Source: an uncultured Saprospiraceae bacterium (lineage in GTDB: Bacteria; Bacteroidota; Bacteroidia; Chitinophagales; Saprospiraceae). From it: a DNA stretch of 64,000 bases. A model generated the notes under the pieces. That model ran no database searches. It was not told the DNA's origin and saw only the letters and a list, made by a program, of their open reading frames with translations. The stretch lies in contig CALMSO010000027.1 of NCBI GenBank assembly GCA_937872385.1, positions 202,118-266,117 of the forward strand, given 5' to 3'. Made by a program: the position numbers and the translations under genes. How positions within the stretch are numbered: position 1 is the stretch's first letter; every line of letters begins with the position of its first letter. Positions 1 to 10,075 of this stretch are shown in pieces.

Positions 1-1
1 A

Positions 2-1570
2 GTAGGGAGCCGTTTTTCGTATTCTGACTGGATGCTGCGTTTGGTGCGCGATGAAAATATCAGTAGAAGCAGTGTTAAATTTTATGACCTGACGGCGAAG
101 ATTAGCCACCGTATTGGCGAAAGGCACTTTCTATCGTTGTCGGGTTTTCAAAGTAATGATTTCCTACGTTATGCCAAAGAATTTGGTTATGAATGGCAAA
201 CCCAGACGCTCACCCTCGGCTGGAATTTTTTGCTATCTGAAAAGCTCTCGGCTTCATTCAAGGCGGTATCGGGCGATTATAGCAGTGCGCTCTTTGAACC
301 CTCTGGCAGTACGGCTTCTAATCTGAGTAACGGCTTGCAGTATTATCTGCTTCGAGAAAATATTTTTTATCAGCCCGGTGCAGCAAGCCAGTTTAATGCA
401 GGCGTTGAATGGACACGCTACGTAGCCAAACCAGAAACACTGGAGCCATACCACAACGAGTCGAGCATTATTCCACAAACTATTCACAAAGATATAGGTG
501 ATGAAACAGCACTTTACGCAAATGCTGAAATAAACCTGAACTCGCGTTTTGCACTCTCGCTCGGCCTTCGTTATGCTTACTATCGGCAGTTGGGACCTCG
601 TGAGGTATATACCTACGATGAAACCGTGCCGCGCCAGCCCAATACCCAGACGAATACCTTGCGCTATACTACTGGCGAAGTGGTGGAGTCTTATGCAGGC
701 TGGGAACCCCGACTGGCGCTGAAGTACGAACTGGGCACCAATAGTTCCATTAAATTAGGCTACAATCGCCTACGGCAATATATTCACCTTATTTCTAACA
801 GCGCCGCCGCTACCCCGGTAGATGTCTGGCAGGTAAGTACCGTGCATATTCCGCCTCAGTCAGCACATAATTTTTCGTTGGGCTATTTTCATAACTTCAA
901 ACAGAATCTATGGCAAATAGCGGTCGAGGCTTATTACAAGCAAATGGAAAACCTTCTGACTTACAAAGAGTTACCCCAGTTGTTGCTCAATGAACAGGTT
1001 GAAACAGAACTACTTTCGGCTGAAGGGCAGGCGTACGGGCTGGAGTTTTCCATTCGCAAAACATCAGGCAAATGGAGTGGCTTGCTGGCCTATACTTTTT
1101 CGCGCAGTTGGCTACGCACGCCCGATGCTTTTCCCTCAGAAACAGTCAATAATGGCAATTGGTTTCCAGCCAATTTTGACCAACCGCACCAGGTTAACCT
1201 GATTTTGAAACGCCAAACCAACCCCCTACAATCTTTTACGATAGCATTTGCCTACAAAAGCGGGCGTCCTTTTACTATCCCGACTTCCAATTATGCAGTG
1301 TCTGGCATTGTAATTTCTCATTATTCGCCTCGCAATGAAGGACGCATTCCGGCTTATCATCGGCTCGATTTTAGCTACAATATGGATAAAACGGCGGCAC
1401 AAGAAAAAGGGTTTCGCAGTAGTTTCACTTTTTCGGTTTACAACTTGTATGCCCGCCGCAATCCTTTTTCGGTGTATTATCAACGAAATGAACGCAACCA
1501 GCAGGCTGTCTATCGGCTCGCTATTCTTGGCACGGCGCTGCCTGCGCTGAGCTGGAATTTTGTGTTTTAA
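2..1570 (+). CDS. TonB-dependent receptor, C-terminal part (5' cut by window edge)
   Basis: The reading frame is open from the first bases of the window, so the true start, signal peptide, carboxypeptidase-like domain and plug lie outside. What remains, about 520 residues, reads as outer-membrane beta-barrel strands: alternating aromatic and polar residues, many Tyr/Phe/Trp, and a strand-like end of the form ALSWNFVF, whose terminal Phe suits a Bam-inserted barrel. The next gene, 17 bases downstream on the same strand, is a DUF4249 lipoprotein, the usual partner of this receptor class in Bacteroidota. By family knowledge the protein imports an unknown ligand using TonB energy. The substrate cannot be told from the barrel alone. 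Confidence 0.85.
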   Translation, partial: VGSRFSYSDWMLRLVRDENISRSSVKFYDLTAKISHRIGERHFLSLSGFQSNDFLRYAKEFGYEWQTQTLTLGWNFLLSEKLSASFKAVSGDYSSALFEPSGSTASNLSNGLQYYLLRENIFYQPGAASQFNAGVEWTRYVAKPETLEPYHNESSIIPQTIHKDIGDETALYANAEINLNSRFALSLGLRYAYYRQLGPREVYTYDETVPRQPNTQTNTLRYTTGEVVESYAGWEPRLALKYELGTNSSIKLGYNRLRQYIHLISNSAAATPVDVWQVSTVHIPPQSAHNFSLGYFHNFKQNLWQIAVEAYYKQMENLLTYKELPQLLLNEQVETELLSAEGQAYGLEFSIRKTSGKWSGLLAYTFSRSWLRTPDAFPSETVNNGNWFPANFDQPHQVNLILKRQTNPLQSFTIAFAYKSGRPFTIPTSNYAVSGIVISHYSPRNEGRIPAYHRLDFSYNMDKTAAQEKGFRSSFTFSVYNLYARRNPFSVYYQRNERNQQAVYRLAILGTALPALSWNFVF

Positions 1571-1587
1571 AATAAAAATGAAGTATC

Positions 1588-2607
1588 ATGAAAACATGGC
1601 TCTACGGTTTACTTTTATTGCTATCGCTGACTACCTGCGTGGATACTATTGAATTTACGCCGCAAGCTAAGGATGACTTTCTGGTAGTAGATGCTCGTAT
1701 TACCGACCGCGAGGGGCCCCACATTGTAAAATTGACGCGCACAGATGTGGTGGGGCGCAGCGCAAGGTTTCCGGCAGAGGCAGGAGCAGAGGTGGTAATT
1801 ATTGAAAATGAAGCCATTACGCACTATTTGAGCGAAGTGACGCCCGGCGAGTATCACTTGAACCAGGTTACTGGTGTGGCGGGGCATACTTACAAGTTGC
1901 GTATTCGCCTTGCCAATGGCCACCAGTACGAATCTGAGCAAGAAGTAATGCCCCAGCCTTTGCCGCTTAGCCGTAGCTTTTTTGAATTTGACCGCAACCA
2001 AACGCTTTCCGTTTTTAGCTATGTCACTATTCCTGAAGACATGTCAGAAGGTCCTTATCTTAAATGGCAATTCGAGCACGTCTATCAAATCACCGATCTG
2101 GTATGTAATCCATTTGACCCGGCATTAACCTGTTATTTTCAGATACCACGCAACAATCAGCTGTTGCCGGTGCTGGATGCAAGTAAAATTGAGCGGGGCG
2201 CTACGGTACAGCAATTGATTAGCACAGTAGGAGTCACCGGCACTACTTTTGGGGAAAAGAACTATTTTACAATCGTTCGGGAATCTATTACATTCAATGC
2301 GCTGGTTTACTGGGACCGAATCTCCCGACTCATCAGCAGCAGCGGCAGTATTTTTGATGTGCCACCAGGGGGAGTACGTAGCAATATCCGTCGAAGCGAT
2401 GCACCCGATGAATGGGTATTGGGCTACTTCTATGCGGCGGCAGAGCAAGTTGAGCACTTGCCGATTTTGCCATCCGATTTTGCCCCACTTAGGATCAATC
2501 CTTACTGCGGGGCGCTAGGCTTTCCACCAGTACCTTTTCCGCAGGAGTGTTGTTTTTGTACACTTCTGGTCAATAATCGAATTCCGAGGCCCGATTATTG
2601 GCGCTAA
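1588..2607 (+). CDS. DUF4249 family lipoprotein, partner of the TonB receptor
   Basis: The 339-residue product begins with a lipoprotein signal (basic start, leucine run, then LLSLTTC, with Cys at about residue 17 as the lipidation site). The mature N-terminus and the stretch DFLVVDARITDREGPHIVKL are typical of DUF4249: a beta-sandwich domain in which an opening strand is followed by a phrase on binding/ligand display. The gene follows the receptor after 17 bases, so they are probably co-transcribed. DUF4249 proteins are thought to act as surface lipoproteins working with a TonB receptor, analogous to SusD, but the function is not established. Cys residues cluster near the C-terminus (YCG...ECCFC), which is unusual and may form disulfides. 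Confidence 0.85.
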   Translation: MKTWLYGLLLLLSLTTCVDTIEFTPQAKDDFLVVDARITDREGPHIVKLTRTDVVGRSARFPAEAGAEVVIIENEAITHYLSEVTPGEYHLNQVTGVAGHTYKLRIRLANGHQYESEQEVMPQPLPLSRSFFEFDRNQTLSVFSYVTIPEDMSEGPYLKWQFEHVYQITDLVCNPFDPALTCYFQIPRNNQLLPVLDASKIERGATVQQLISTVGVTGTTFGEKNYFTIVRESITFNALVYWDRISRLISSSGSIFDVPPGGVRSNIRRSDAPDEWVLGYFYAAAEQVEHLPILPSDFAPLRINPYCGALGFPPVPFPQECCFCTLLVNNRIPRPDYWR

Positions 2608-2631
2608 ATAAAACCTGCCAAATTGAAAGCC

Positions 2632-5600
2632 TTACAATCGGATACGCACAAAGCGCAGCGGTGTACTGCTGAGTGCAGCATCTACTGTTTGCAGATAGTA
2701 CGTTCCTGTCGGTAATGCTTGAATATCAAGGTTGAACAGATTCTGTCCGGGCTGTATCGCTACGGTTTGTCTGAGTACTGGCCTGCCATAGGCATCATAA
2801 ACCATGATTTCGAGTGTCGGCTGCGGCAGCCTGCTATTGATTGCTACCTGCAATATTGCAGTGGTGTTTGGATTTGGATATAGATGTACCTCGGGCTGGT
2901 GCTGCGTGCAGGGGGATGGCACAAAAACAACCGGCGAATATTCGAAACTTTTATCTAAGTCAACCGATTTTAGTCGAAAATACTGGTTTTGCCATGTTTG
3001 GCCTATTGTATAGCTGTAGGTTTGCTTATAGTTAGAATTGGCTGACGTAGGTTTCACTATTCCTACCGGAGCAAAGTGCCGCCCGTCCTTGGAGGCTTCA
3101 ATTTGATAGTGCTGAAGATTGCGCTCGGTAGCGGTTTCCCAATACAAAAATGCTTCGCAGGCCCGGTGGCGCGCTTCGAACGTGAGCAATTCAATGGGAA
3201 GCGTAATGGGGGTATCGAAATCTTCTACTTCGCCGTTTATAAAACTGCCGCCGGGAGTATTCGGTACAGGATTGGCGGATACGACAAGCCGCGCAGCGTA
3301 CATTCCGCCGGCTGTAGCCAAAAGCGGATCGGGCGTAACATTCGGAAATACATCCACACTAAACGGCCCTGATGCCGGGCTGGTAGCCATGCCACTGTAG
3401 AAATCGTCAAAGACCCCGTCGTTATCCCAGTCAAACCAAAGCCCGTAGTACATATTGGTATTGGCAGTATTGGTATTCAAAATAAGCTGAATAGCGCCCG
3501 GATTGGGCGAGCCGATAATCAATTCGGTCGTGTTGAAAATCAAACCGTCGGCATCGTCATTCATATTGGTAGCGTTTTCGGCATCGGGCGGGTTGATGCC
3601 AGCCCAGACTTGCACGCCGCTGGCAGGTATGGTGGCATTGGCGGGCGGCCAGATGGCAGGGTCAAGATTACCGAAGTCATTATCACCCATTGGGCAGTCG
3701 CTGGAAAGGGTTACTTGTAAATCGCCTGGAGGCCTGAAGGCAAAGGGCCCTTGCCCAACAAATATATAGTACTCTGTGCCGGCTGAGGACATCCATTGCA
3801 CTGCCGAGCCACCGCTGTTCTCTGTATCCGTACCTCTATTCATGGTGCCGTTGGTCGTGTGAAAGGGGGTCGTATTTTCATCATTGAGGTCGAGGCACGT
3901 CAGCATAGCGCAGCTACCTTCAAAAAGTGCCATTTCTGTATCATAATTGGTAAAAGGAAAATTGCTGGTAGAAGCGGTTATGGTGCAACCATTGCCCGTG
4001 ACCTTGTACCATACGCCATTTCTTCCGTCCGGATTATTGGGGCTGCAGGTCAGGGCGTCATTGGTAGCGGTATGCACATTTTGATTGTACAAACTTTCGG
4101 TAAACCCCGGATTGGTTAAGTCAACAGCGCCTGCGCAGTCGTCATTCACAGGTGGCGATGCTGGAATAGGTAGCAGCTCCCATGCCAGTTCTGTATCGCC
4201 AAATTGCCTTGATAGCCAAGGCGATACGATGAAATAAGCTTCCTGTGGGGAGCCGGTGGTATTATCAAAGGTATGGGTCGCAAATCCCGCCGCATTAAAG
4301 CACATTTCTTGAGTTGTTCCGGGGCAACCTCCTCCCCAGCGCAGCGTTATGTCAGGGTCGCCAAAGCCCTCATTATCAAACACTCTTATTTGAAAGCGAT
4401 AGCCATCGGGCACCGTGATCGTAGCTACAAAATCCCGGAAAGTATGTCTTTTTGAAGAAGCAGCGTGGCAATGCCCGGCAATATTTCCCACCATATCGGT
4501 ATTATTTACTATGATAGGGCTGGTGAGCATATTCAAATTGATCGGATTGCTACAATCGTCACCCGCCGGAACGGAAGTAAGCGGGTCAATTTCCCAGTCT
4601 AACTGGAAAGGTCCATTTTGCGGGCCACCCACCAAAACGTAAATCGTTTCGGTAGAACCGGTCGTGTTGTCATAAAACTGGAGGTCGGTAACATTGACCG
4701 AAGTATAACAGCCATCCACTGTGGTAGTACCTGGGCAGGCACCGCCGCGGCGTAGTTCGAATCGTTCTTGAGGAATAACCACTGGCGTAAACACGCGCAG
4801 GCGATGCCCGTCGGGTACGTCTATCTGAGCTATAAAATCGGCATTTACAAATGCAGCGCAAGACATGTAGCTATCATTGGCGAAGCCCGCCAAAGAGCCG
4901 GTGAAAGAACCGGAATTTCCGGTAAATGTAACAATGTTGGCACAATTATCGCCGCCGGGTGTTGAAAAATGCCACTCCAAATTAAAAGCGCCACAATCCG
5001 TCAGGGCATCTCCCCACACTAAATAGTAGGCAGTTTGCGTCATAGCGGTCGTATTCTCGTACGACGACCACTCTGTGTCGGTTGTGGAGCAGGTGATTTC
5101 CGTAGTGCCGGGGCAGGCCCCGCCTACGCGCAAAGAGTGGGAAGAATTGAAATCATCGGAAGGTTTACGAATGTTCAACTGCTGTCCTGCTGGTACATCA
5201 ATGGTAAAAACCATAGAAGGCGAATTATTGGGAATGCAAGTACCTGCAATATCGCCCCCAACATTGCCGCAAGTGTAGTAGGACTGTGGACTACTCAGCA
5301 TATTCAAATCAATGGCTTCTGTGCAATCATCCCCAACTGGCGGACTAATTTCCCAATCAATGGTGACATCCCCACAGGAAAAAGAAAACCTGTTCCAAAT
5401 AATATAGTATAATGACTGAGTGACACCAGTCGTATTGGCGTAGAAAAAATTCTGATTATAAGCAGCGGTCACACAACTCAATTGAGTGGTGCCGGGGCAC
5501 GCTCCGTCCTCTCGCAAAGAGGCTCCCATTAAAGTGAAAGAACCAGCCCCCCCTCTAATTCTCAAGTTTTGCCCATCTGGCACATCTATTCTAAAAATCA

Positions 5601-5799
5601 AGGAGCCAAAAGTACTAATACAAGTCGGTGCGGGCATAATATCTCCGCCAGTGGCACTACATGTATTATACGTTTGTGGGCTACTCAGCGCCGTCAGGTC
5701 AATGATGGTACTACAATCATCTCCGCTTTGGGCATGTACACGAACTGTTGCTATGAGCATCAGAAATATCCAGCAATAAGGGGTGAAAGATGTCTTCAT
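2632..5799 (-). CDS. Large secreted repeat protein with T9SS type-A sorting domain
   Basis: The 1055-residue product has a signal peptide ending VHAQ (about residue 24). Four copies of a ~130-residue beta-rich module start near residues 25, 155, 281 and 412, each opening with GDDC or GDNC, carrying ACPGTT or GCPGTT, and closing with an NTTG...Y(Y/F)(I/L)V strand. A related fifth segment begins near 551 with NDDC. A GEVEDF segment near residue 850 is common in secreted Bacteroidota proteins. The C-terminus has YPNPN and a final basic beta strand, as in T9SS type-A sorting domains. It should therefore be exported by T9SS and attached to the surface or released. The cysteines in each module probably pair. 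No enzymatic motif is visible. It is convergent with the DUF4249 gene. Confidence 0.8.
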   Translation of the reverse strand: MKTSFTPYCWIFLMLIATVRVHAQSGDDCSTIIDLTALSSPQTYNTCSATGGDIMPAPTCISTFGSLIFRIDVPDGQNLRIRGGAGSFTLMGASLREDGACPGTTQLSCVTAAYNQNFFYANTTGVTQSLYYIIWNRFSFSCGDVTIDWEISPPVGDDCTEAIDLNMLSSPQSYYTCGNVGGDIAGTCIPNNSPSMVFTIDVPAGQQLNIRKPSDDFNSSHSLRVGGACPGTTEITCSTTDTEWSSYENTTAMTQTAYYLVWGDALTDCGAFNLEWHFSTPGGDNCANIVTFTGNSGSFTGSLAGFANDSYMSCAAFVNADFIAQIDVPDGHRLRVFTPVVIPQERFELRRGGACPGTTTVDGCYTSVNVTDLQFYDNTTGSTETIYVLVGGPQNGPFQLDWEIDPLTSVPAGDDCSNPINLNMLTSPIIVNNTDMVGNIAGHCHAASSKRHTFRDFVATITVPDGYRFQIRVFDNEGFGDPDITLRWGGGCPGTTQEMCFNAAGFATHTFDNTTGSPQEAYFIVSPWLSRQFGDTELAWELLPIPASPPVNDDCAGAVDLTNPGFTESLYNQNVHTATNDALTCSPNNPDGRNGVWYKVTGNGCTITASTSNFPFTNYDTEMALFEGSCAMLTCLDLNDENTTPFHTTNGTMNRGTDTENSGGSAVQWMSSAGTEYYIFVGQGPFAFRPPGDLQVTLSSDCPMGDNDFGNLDPAIWPPANATIPASGVQVWAGINPPDAENATNMNDDADGLIFNTTELIIGSPNPGAIQLILNTNTANTNMYYGLWFDWDNDGVFDDFYSGMATSPASGPFSVDVFPNVTPDPLLATAGGMYAARLVVSANPVPNTPGGSFINGEVEDFDTPITLPIELLTFEARHRACEAFLYWETATERNLQHYQIEASKDGRHFAPVGIVKPTSANSNYKQTYSYTIGQTWQNQYFRLKSVDLDKSFEYSPVVFVPSPCTQHQPEVHLYPNPNTTAILQVAINSRLPQPTLEIMVYDAYGRPVLRQTVAIQPGQNLFNLDIQALPTGTYYLQTVDAALSSTPLRFVRIRL

Positions 5800-5968
5800 G
5801 TTGTATAAATTTATAATTGTGGTTCTAACCGGTTTGCTCGTTTGTTAAATAGAATAGCATGACAGCCCAAGGCAGCCCGGATTCTATCCAGCGCAGCCTG
5901 ATGCGTCGGCCTCAAGTAGGGTAACTACGCGGATTTTTGTGTCTATCTGTGAGGAAAACTCAGAAATG

Positions 5969-6012
5969 AAAAACGGATAAGACGATCCCTTAGGACTGCC
6001 TTATCCGTTTTT
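5969..6012 (-). terminator. glyS: Hairpin terminator after glyS
   Basis: AAACGGATAAG at 5971-5981 pairs with CTTATCCGTTT at 6000-6010, with T-rich tracts on both outer sides. It lies about 40 bases beyond the glycyl-tRNA synthetase stop, so it fits a Rho-independent terminator for that gene. It could also work on the opposite strand. Confidence 0.75.
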
Positions 6013-6049
6013 GTGTATTGATAAAATGATACGGTAAAGGTACGTAAAC

Positions 6050-7603
6050 TTATCCGAGTAGTAGGGATTTCATATTCACTTTTTTATTTACAATTTCCTC
6101 TACCTTGTCAACGGGCACGCGTTCCTGCTGCATCGAGTCGCGCTCACGAAGGGTCACGGTATTGTCTTCAAGTGTCTGAAAATCAACGGTTACGCAGTAG
6201 GGCGTGCCGATAGCATCCTGGCGGCGGTAGCGGCGGCCGATGGCGTCTTTCTCATCGTATTGCGTGAGGAAAGAAAATTTCAGTTGCTGCACAATGTCGC
6301 GGGCTTTGCCGGTGAGTTCTTCCTTGTTTTTGAGCAGCGGCAGCACGGCGCACTTCACAGGGGCAAGGGCCGGCGGCAGTTTCATCACCACGCGGGTAGA
6401 GTCTTCGCCTTGGGCGTCGGGCACTACTTCTTCCTTCAGGGCATTGCTGAGCATGGCTAAGAACATCCGGTCGCAACCAATGGACGTTTCCACTACGTGC
6501 GGTACGTAACTTTCGTTTTTTTCCGGATCAAAATATTGCAATTTTTTGCCCGACAATTCCTGGTGGCTGCGCAGGTCAAAATCGGTACGCGCATGAATGC
6601 CCTCCAATTCTTTGAATCCGAAAGGAAATTCAAACTCTATATCCACCGCCGCTTTCGCGTAGTGCGCCAAATTGAGATGATCATGAAAGCGGAGCTTTGC
6701 TTCGGGCGTGCCGAGGGCCCGGTGCCACTTCATGCGGGTTTCTTTCCAGTAGGCGTACCACTCCATGTCGGTGCCAGGCGGTATAAAAAACTGCATTTCC
6801 ATCTGCTCAAATTCGCGCATCCGAAAGATGAACTGCCGCGCCACTATTTCATTGCGAAAAGCCTTCCCGATTTGCGCAATACCGAAAGGAATCTTCTGTC
6901 GGGTCGTCTTTTGCACATTCAAAAAATTGACAAAAATGCCCTGTGCGGTCTCGGGCCGCAGGTAGAGCTTTTCTTCTTCGCCGGCAATGTTGCCCAATTG
7001 GGTAGAAAACATGAGGTTGAATTGGCGCACGTCGGTCCAGTTGCGCGAGCCGCCTTCGGGGTCACCGATTTCGAGGTCTTCAATGATGGCTTTGAGTTCG
7101 GTCATATCGCCTTTGGTCATGGCCGCAGCGAGGCGGTCTTCCACAGCCTGGCGCTCGGTGGCGTACTTCAGCACCCGCTCGTTGGTTTGCCGAAACATCG
7201 CCTCGTCAAAAGTCTCACCAAACCGCTTGCGCGCTTTTTCCACTTCCTTGTTGGCTTTATCTTCGAGTTTGTCCATGTAGCCCTCGATGAGTTGGTCGGC
7301 GCGGTAGCGTTTTTTGGTGTCTTTATTGTCAACCATCGGATCGTTGAAAGCGTCCACATGCCCTGAAGCCTTCCAGGTTTTGGGGTGCATAAAAATGGCC
7401 GCATCAATGCCCACAATGTTTTCGTGCATTTGCACCATTGCGCGCCACCAATATTCCTTGATGTTGTTTTTCAATTCTACACCATAAGGGCCATAATCAT
7501 ACACGGCGCTCAAGCCATCATATATTTCACTCGATTGGTAAATAAAACCGTATTCTTTACAATGGGCGGTCAGCTTTTTAAATAAATCCGCTTGTTGGCT
7601 CAT
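6050..7603 (-). CDS. glyS: Glycyl-tRNA synthetase (single-chain, class II)
   Basis: The enzyme charges tRNA-Gly with glycine in the cytoplasm. The 517-residue product starts MSQQADLFKKL. An in-frame ATG 21 codons further upstream exists, but the family N-terminus begins at this Met. Family features include YQSSEIYDGLSAVYDYGPYG near the N-terminus, the class II motif 2 region FRNEIVARQFIFRMREFEQME, and the motif 3-like EPSIGCDR equivalent (VVETSIGCDRMFLAML). The C-terminus is an anticodon-binding domain with DEKDAIGRRYRRQDAIGTPYCVTVD. This is the homodimeric eukaryote/Gram-positive-like form rather than the alpha2beta2 enzyme. It is divergent from pckG across a 533-base gap. Confidence 0.97.
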   Translation of the reverse strand: MSQQADLFKKLTAHCKEYGFIYQSSEIYDGLSAVYDYGPYGVELKNNIKEYWWRAMVQMHENIVGIDAAIFMHPKTWKASGHVDAFNDPMVDNKDTKKRYRADQLIEGYMDKLEDKANKEVEKARKRFGETFDEAMFRQTNERVLKYATERQAVEDRLAAAMTKGDMTELKAIIEDLEIGDPEGGSRNWTDVRQFNLMFSTQLGNIAGEEEKLYLRPETAQGIFVNFLNVQKTTRQKIPFGIAQIGKAFRNEIVARQFIFRMREFEQMEMQFFIPPGTDMEWYAYWKETRMKWHRALGTPEAKLRFHDHLNLAHYAKAAVDIEFEFPFGFKELEGIHARTDFDLRSHQELSGKKLQYFDPEKNESYVPHVVETSIGCDRMFLAMLSNALKEEVVPDAQGEDSTRVVMKLPPALAPVKCAVLPLLKNKEELTGKARDIVQQLKFSFLTQYDEKDAIGRRYRRQDAIGTPYCVTVDFQTLEDNTVTLRERDSMQQERVPVDKVEEIVNKKVNMKSLLLG

Positions 7604-8136
7604 GGTGTATAGTTTAGTTGAATGGTTGAATGGTGTTTTTTGGTTTTGAAGTTGCAAATTTCGCAAAAAAACGGGCTTCTCGAAACCCGAGGCAGCATAA
7701 ATCTGCGAACGAGGGGTATAAAAGCACCAGAAAGACTACGCTTTTTGTCATTATGCAAACTAAATAGCGCCGGTAGAATGGTAAAATAACTAATTGTAAA
7801 TGGCTGTTTACTTTATAAACAATTGATTATCATTTATTTAAATTGAATACATTAAATAGCTAACCCGTTTGATGGCTACCGACAAAAATCTCCGTCGGCA
7901 TTGACAATTATCATTACTATTCCGGCTTGTATTTGGCATTTTTGCAATAGAAGCCCGCCAAAATTATAAAAAACCAAATTCGCTATTGGTAGCGGGGAAA
8001 ATGTACCTGCGAAATTTTCTTCGTCGGCGAAAAATCGCTTATTTTACAGCATACGCAAATAAAACCACATAGCGAGCCGATGGCTGTTCATCTGCCGTTA
8101 TAACAAAAATTTTACCATTGTAAAAAGTCATTTATT
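7604..8136. other. Divergent intergenic region between glyS and pckG
   Basis: This 533-base AT-rich stretch holds the promoters of two divergent housekeeping genes. No ORF with coding character is visible. I looked for the Bacteroidota -7 box TAnnTTTG on both strands and found no convincing copy, so the start sites cannot be placed. No tRNA, riboswitch or strong hairpin was recognised. Confidence 0.6.
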
Positions 8137-10011
8137 ATGATGCAAACAACAAAAGCAACCCATGCCCTGGAGCAAGACTATTCGGCGCAAGTCAAGAATA
8201 AGGAACTGCTCAAATGGGTAGAAGACATGGCCAAACTTTGCCAGCCCGACAACGTCTATTGGTGCAACGGCTCGGAAGCAGAGTACCACACCCTCACCGA
8301 AATGCTGGTGGAAAAAGGCACCTTCATCCGCCTGAACCCCGAAAAGCGCCCCAATAGTTTCGCCTGTTTTTCGCACCCCAGCGACGTGGCGCGCGTGGAA
8401 GATCGCACCTATATTTGTAGCCGCCTGAAAGAAGACGCCGGGCCCACCAACAACTGGATGGAACCCAAAGAAATGAAAGTTACCCTCAACGGGCTATTCG
8501 ACGGCTGTATGCGCGGGCGCACTATGTACGTGATTCCTTTCTGCATGGGCCCTATCGGCTCGCCGCTCTCGCACATTGGCGTGGAAATAACCGACTCGGA
8601 GTATGTGGTGGTCAATATGAAAATTATGACCCGCATGGGCCGCCCGGTAGTTGATGCCCTTGGCAACGGCGAATTCGTCAAATGCCTGCACTCAGTGGGC
8701 GCGCCTTTAGAACCCGGGCAAGAAGACGTGAAATGGCCTTGCAATGCCAATACCAAGTACATCGTACACTTCCCAGAGGAGCGCTCGATTATGTCATACG
8801 GTAGTGGCTATGGTGGTAATGCCTTGTTGGGTAAAAAATGTTTTGCCCTGCGCATCGCCTCCACCATGGCCCGCGAAGAAGGCTGGCTCGCCGAGCACAT
8901 GCTCATCATGGGCGTAGAAAATCCGCAGGGTGAAAAAAACTACGTAGCGGCAGCCTTTCCCAGTGCTTGTGGCAAGACCAACTTCGCCATGCTCATTCCG
9001 CCCAAAGCTTTAGACGGCTGGAAAGTGACTACCGTTGGCGACGACATCGCTTGGATTAAGCCAGGCCCCGATGGCAAACTTTACGCCATCAACCCGGAAG
9101 CGGGCTACTTCGGCGTGGCGCCAGGTACCAATATGAAAACCAATCCCAATGCGATGGCTTCGATCGCCGAAAATTCTATTTTTACCAATGTAGCCATTAC
9201 CCCCGACGGCGATGTATGGTGGGAGGACATGACCAAGGAAGTACCCGATGGGCTAACCGACTGGCACGGTGCGCCTTACGACAAAAACAGCGGCAAACCC
9301 GCCGCACACCCCAACGCGCGCTTTACGGCACCGGCTTCGCAATGCCCCAGCATTGACGATCGCTGGGAAGACCCACAGGGCGTGCCCATTGCTGCCTTTA
9401 TCTTCGGTGGCCGCCGTAGCACTACAGTGCCGTTGGTTTATCAATCGTTCAACTGGAGTTTCGGAGTGTATCTCGCTGCTACCATGGGGTCGGAAATGAC
9501 GGCCGCTGCCTTCGGCGAAATCGGTAAGGTGCGCCGCGATCCTTTTGCTATGCTGCCTTTCCTCGGCTATCACATGGCAGATTATTTTAATCACTGGCTA
9601 CAATTCGGGCGCGAACTGCCCAATGCGCCGCGCATTTTTGGCGTGAACTGGTTCCGCAAGGACGAAAACGGCAAGTTTGCTTGGCCGGGCTTCGGCGAAA
9701 ACATGCGCGTGCTCAAGTGGATTGTCAGCCGGGTGAAAGGCCGCGCCTCGGCCGTAGAAAGCCCCATTGGCTGGATGCCTCGCTACAAAGACATGGACTG
9801 GAGCGGCATGGAAAATTTCAGCCAGGAAGACTTTCAGAAAATCATGTCGGTAGATCGAGAAAACTGGAAACAGGAAGTGGTGGGCCACGAGGAGTTGTTC
9901 TCGAAATTGTACGACAAGCTGCCGAAAGAATTCCTTTTTATGCGCGAACTGCTGCTCTCTTCTCTCTGGCGCTCGCCCGAGCACTGGGAAGGCAGCGATG
10001 AACTGGGCTGA
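8137..10011 (+). CDS. pckG: Phosphoenolpyruvate carboxykinase (GTP)
   Basis: It converts oxaloacetate plus GTP to PEP, GDP and CO2, the first committed step of gluconeogenesis (the reverse flux is also possible in Bacteroidota). The 624-residue length matches the GTP-dependent family, not the ~540-residue ATP family. The P-loop kinase-1a motif [13 protein letters not shown] starts near residue 272, the reactive Cys falling inside it as in the GTP class. Other family signatures are [10 protein letters not shown] near the N-terminus, [26 protein letters not shown], and [18 protein letters not shown], which carries nucleotide-binding residues. The start [15 protein letters not shown] has a second Met at codon 2, and either may be used. 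A hairpin terminator follows directly. Confidence 0.97.
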   Translation: MMQTTKATHALEQDYSAQVKNKELLKWVEDMAKLCQPDNVYWCNGSEAEYHTLTEMLVEKGTFIRLNPEKRPNSFACFSHPSDVARVEDRTYICSRLKEDAGPTNNWMEPKEMKVTLNGLFDGCMRGRTMYVIPFCMGPIGSPLSHIGVEITDSEYVVVNMKIMTRMGRPVVDALGNGEFVKCLHSVGAPLEPGQEDVKWPCNANTKYIVHFPEERSIMSYGSGYGGNALLGKKCFALRIASTMAREEGWLAEHMLIMGVENPQGEKNYVAAAFPSACGKTNFAMLIPPKALDGWKVTTVGDDIAWIKPGPDGKLYAINPEAGYFGVAPGTNMKTNPNAMASIAENSIFTNVAITPDGDVWWEDMTKEVPDGLTDWHGAPYDKNSGKPAAHPNARFTAPASQCPSIDDRWEDPQGVPIAAFIFGGRRSTTVPLVYQSFNWSFGVYLAATMGSEMTAAAFGEIGKVRRDPFAMLPFLGYHMADYFNHWLQFGRELPNAPRIFGVNWFRKDENGKFAWPGFGENMRVLKWIVSRVKGRASAVESPIGWMPRYKDMDWSGMENFSQEDFQKIMSVDRENWKQEVVGHEELFSKLYDKLPKEFLFMRELLLSSLWRSPEHWEGSDELG

Positions 10012-10034
10012 TTAAAAATCCTATTCAGCAATTC

Positions 10035-10075
10035 AAACCATAGCTCAAATCGTTTGGGCTATGGTTTATTTTTTT
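10035..10075. terminator. Bidirectional terminator between pckG and the GH gene
   Basis: AAACCATAGC at 10035-10044 pairs with GCTATGGTTT at 10058-10067, followed by a run of T on the plus strand. The two genes converge here and the hairpin overlaps the stop codon of the minus-strand hydrolase, so it probably ends both transcripts. Confidence 0.8.

Noticed and set aside
6497..7366. 289-residue plus-strand ORF opposite glyS
   Set aside because: It lies wholly antisense to a certain glycyl-tRNA synthetase gene and shows no family motif. It is a shadow of the real gene's codon bias.
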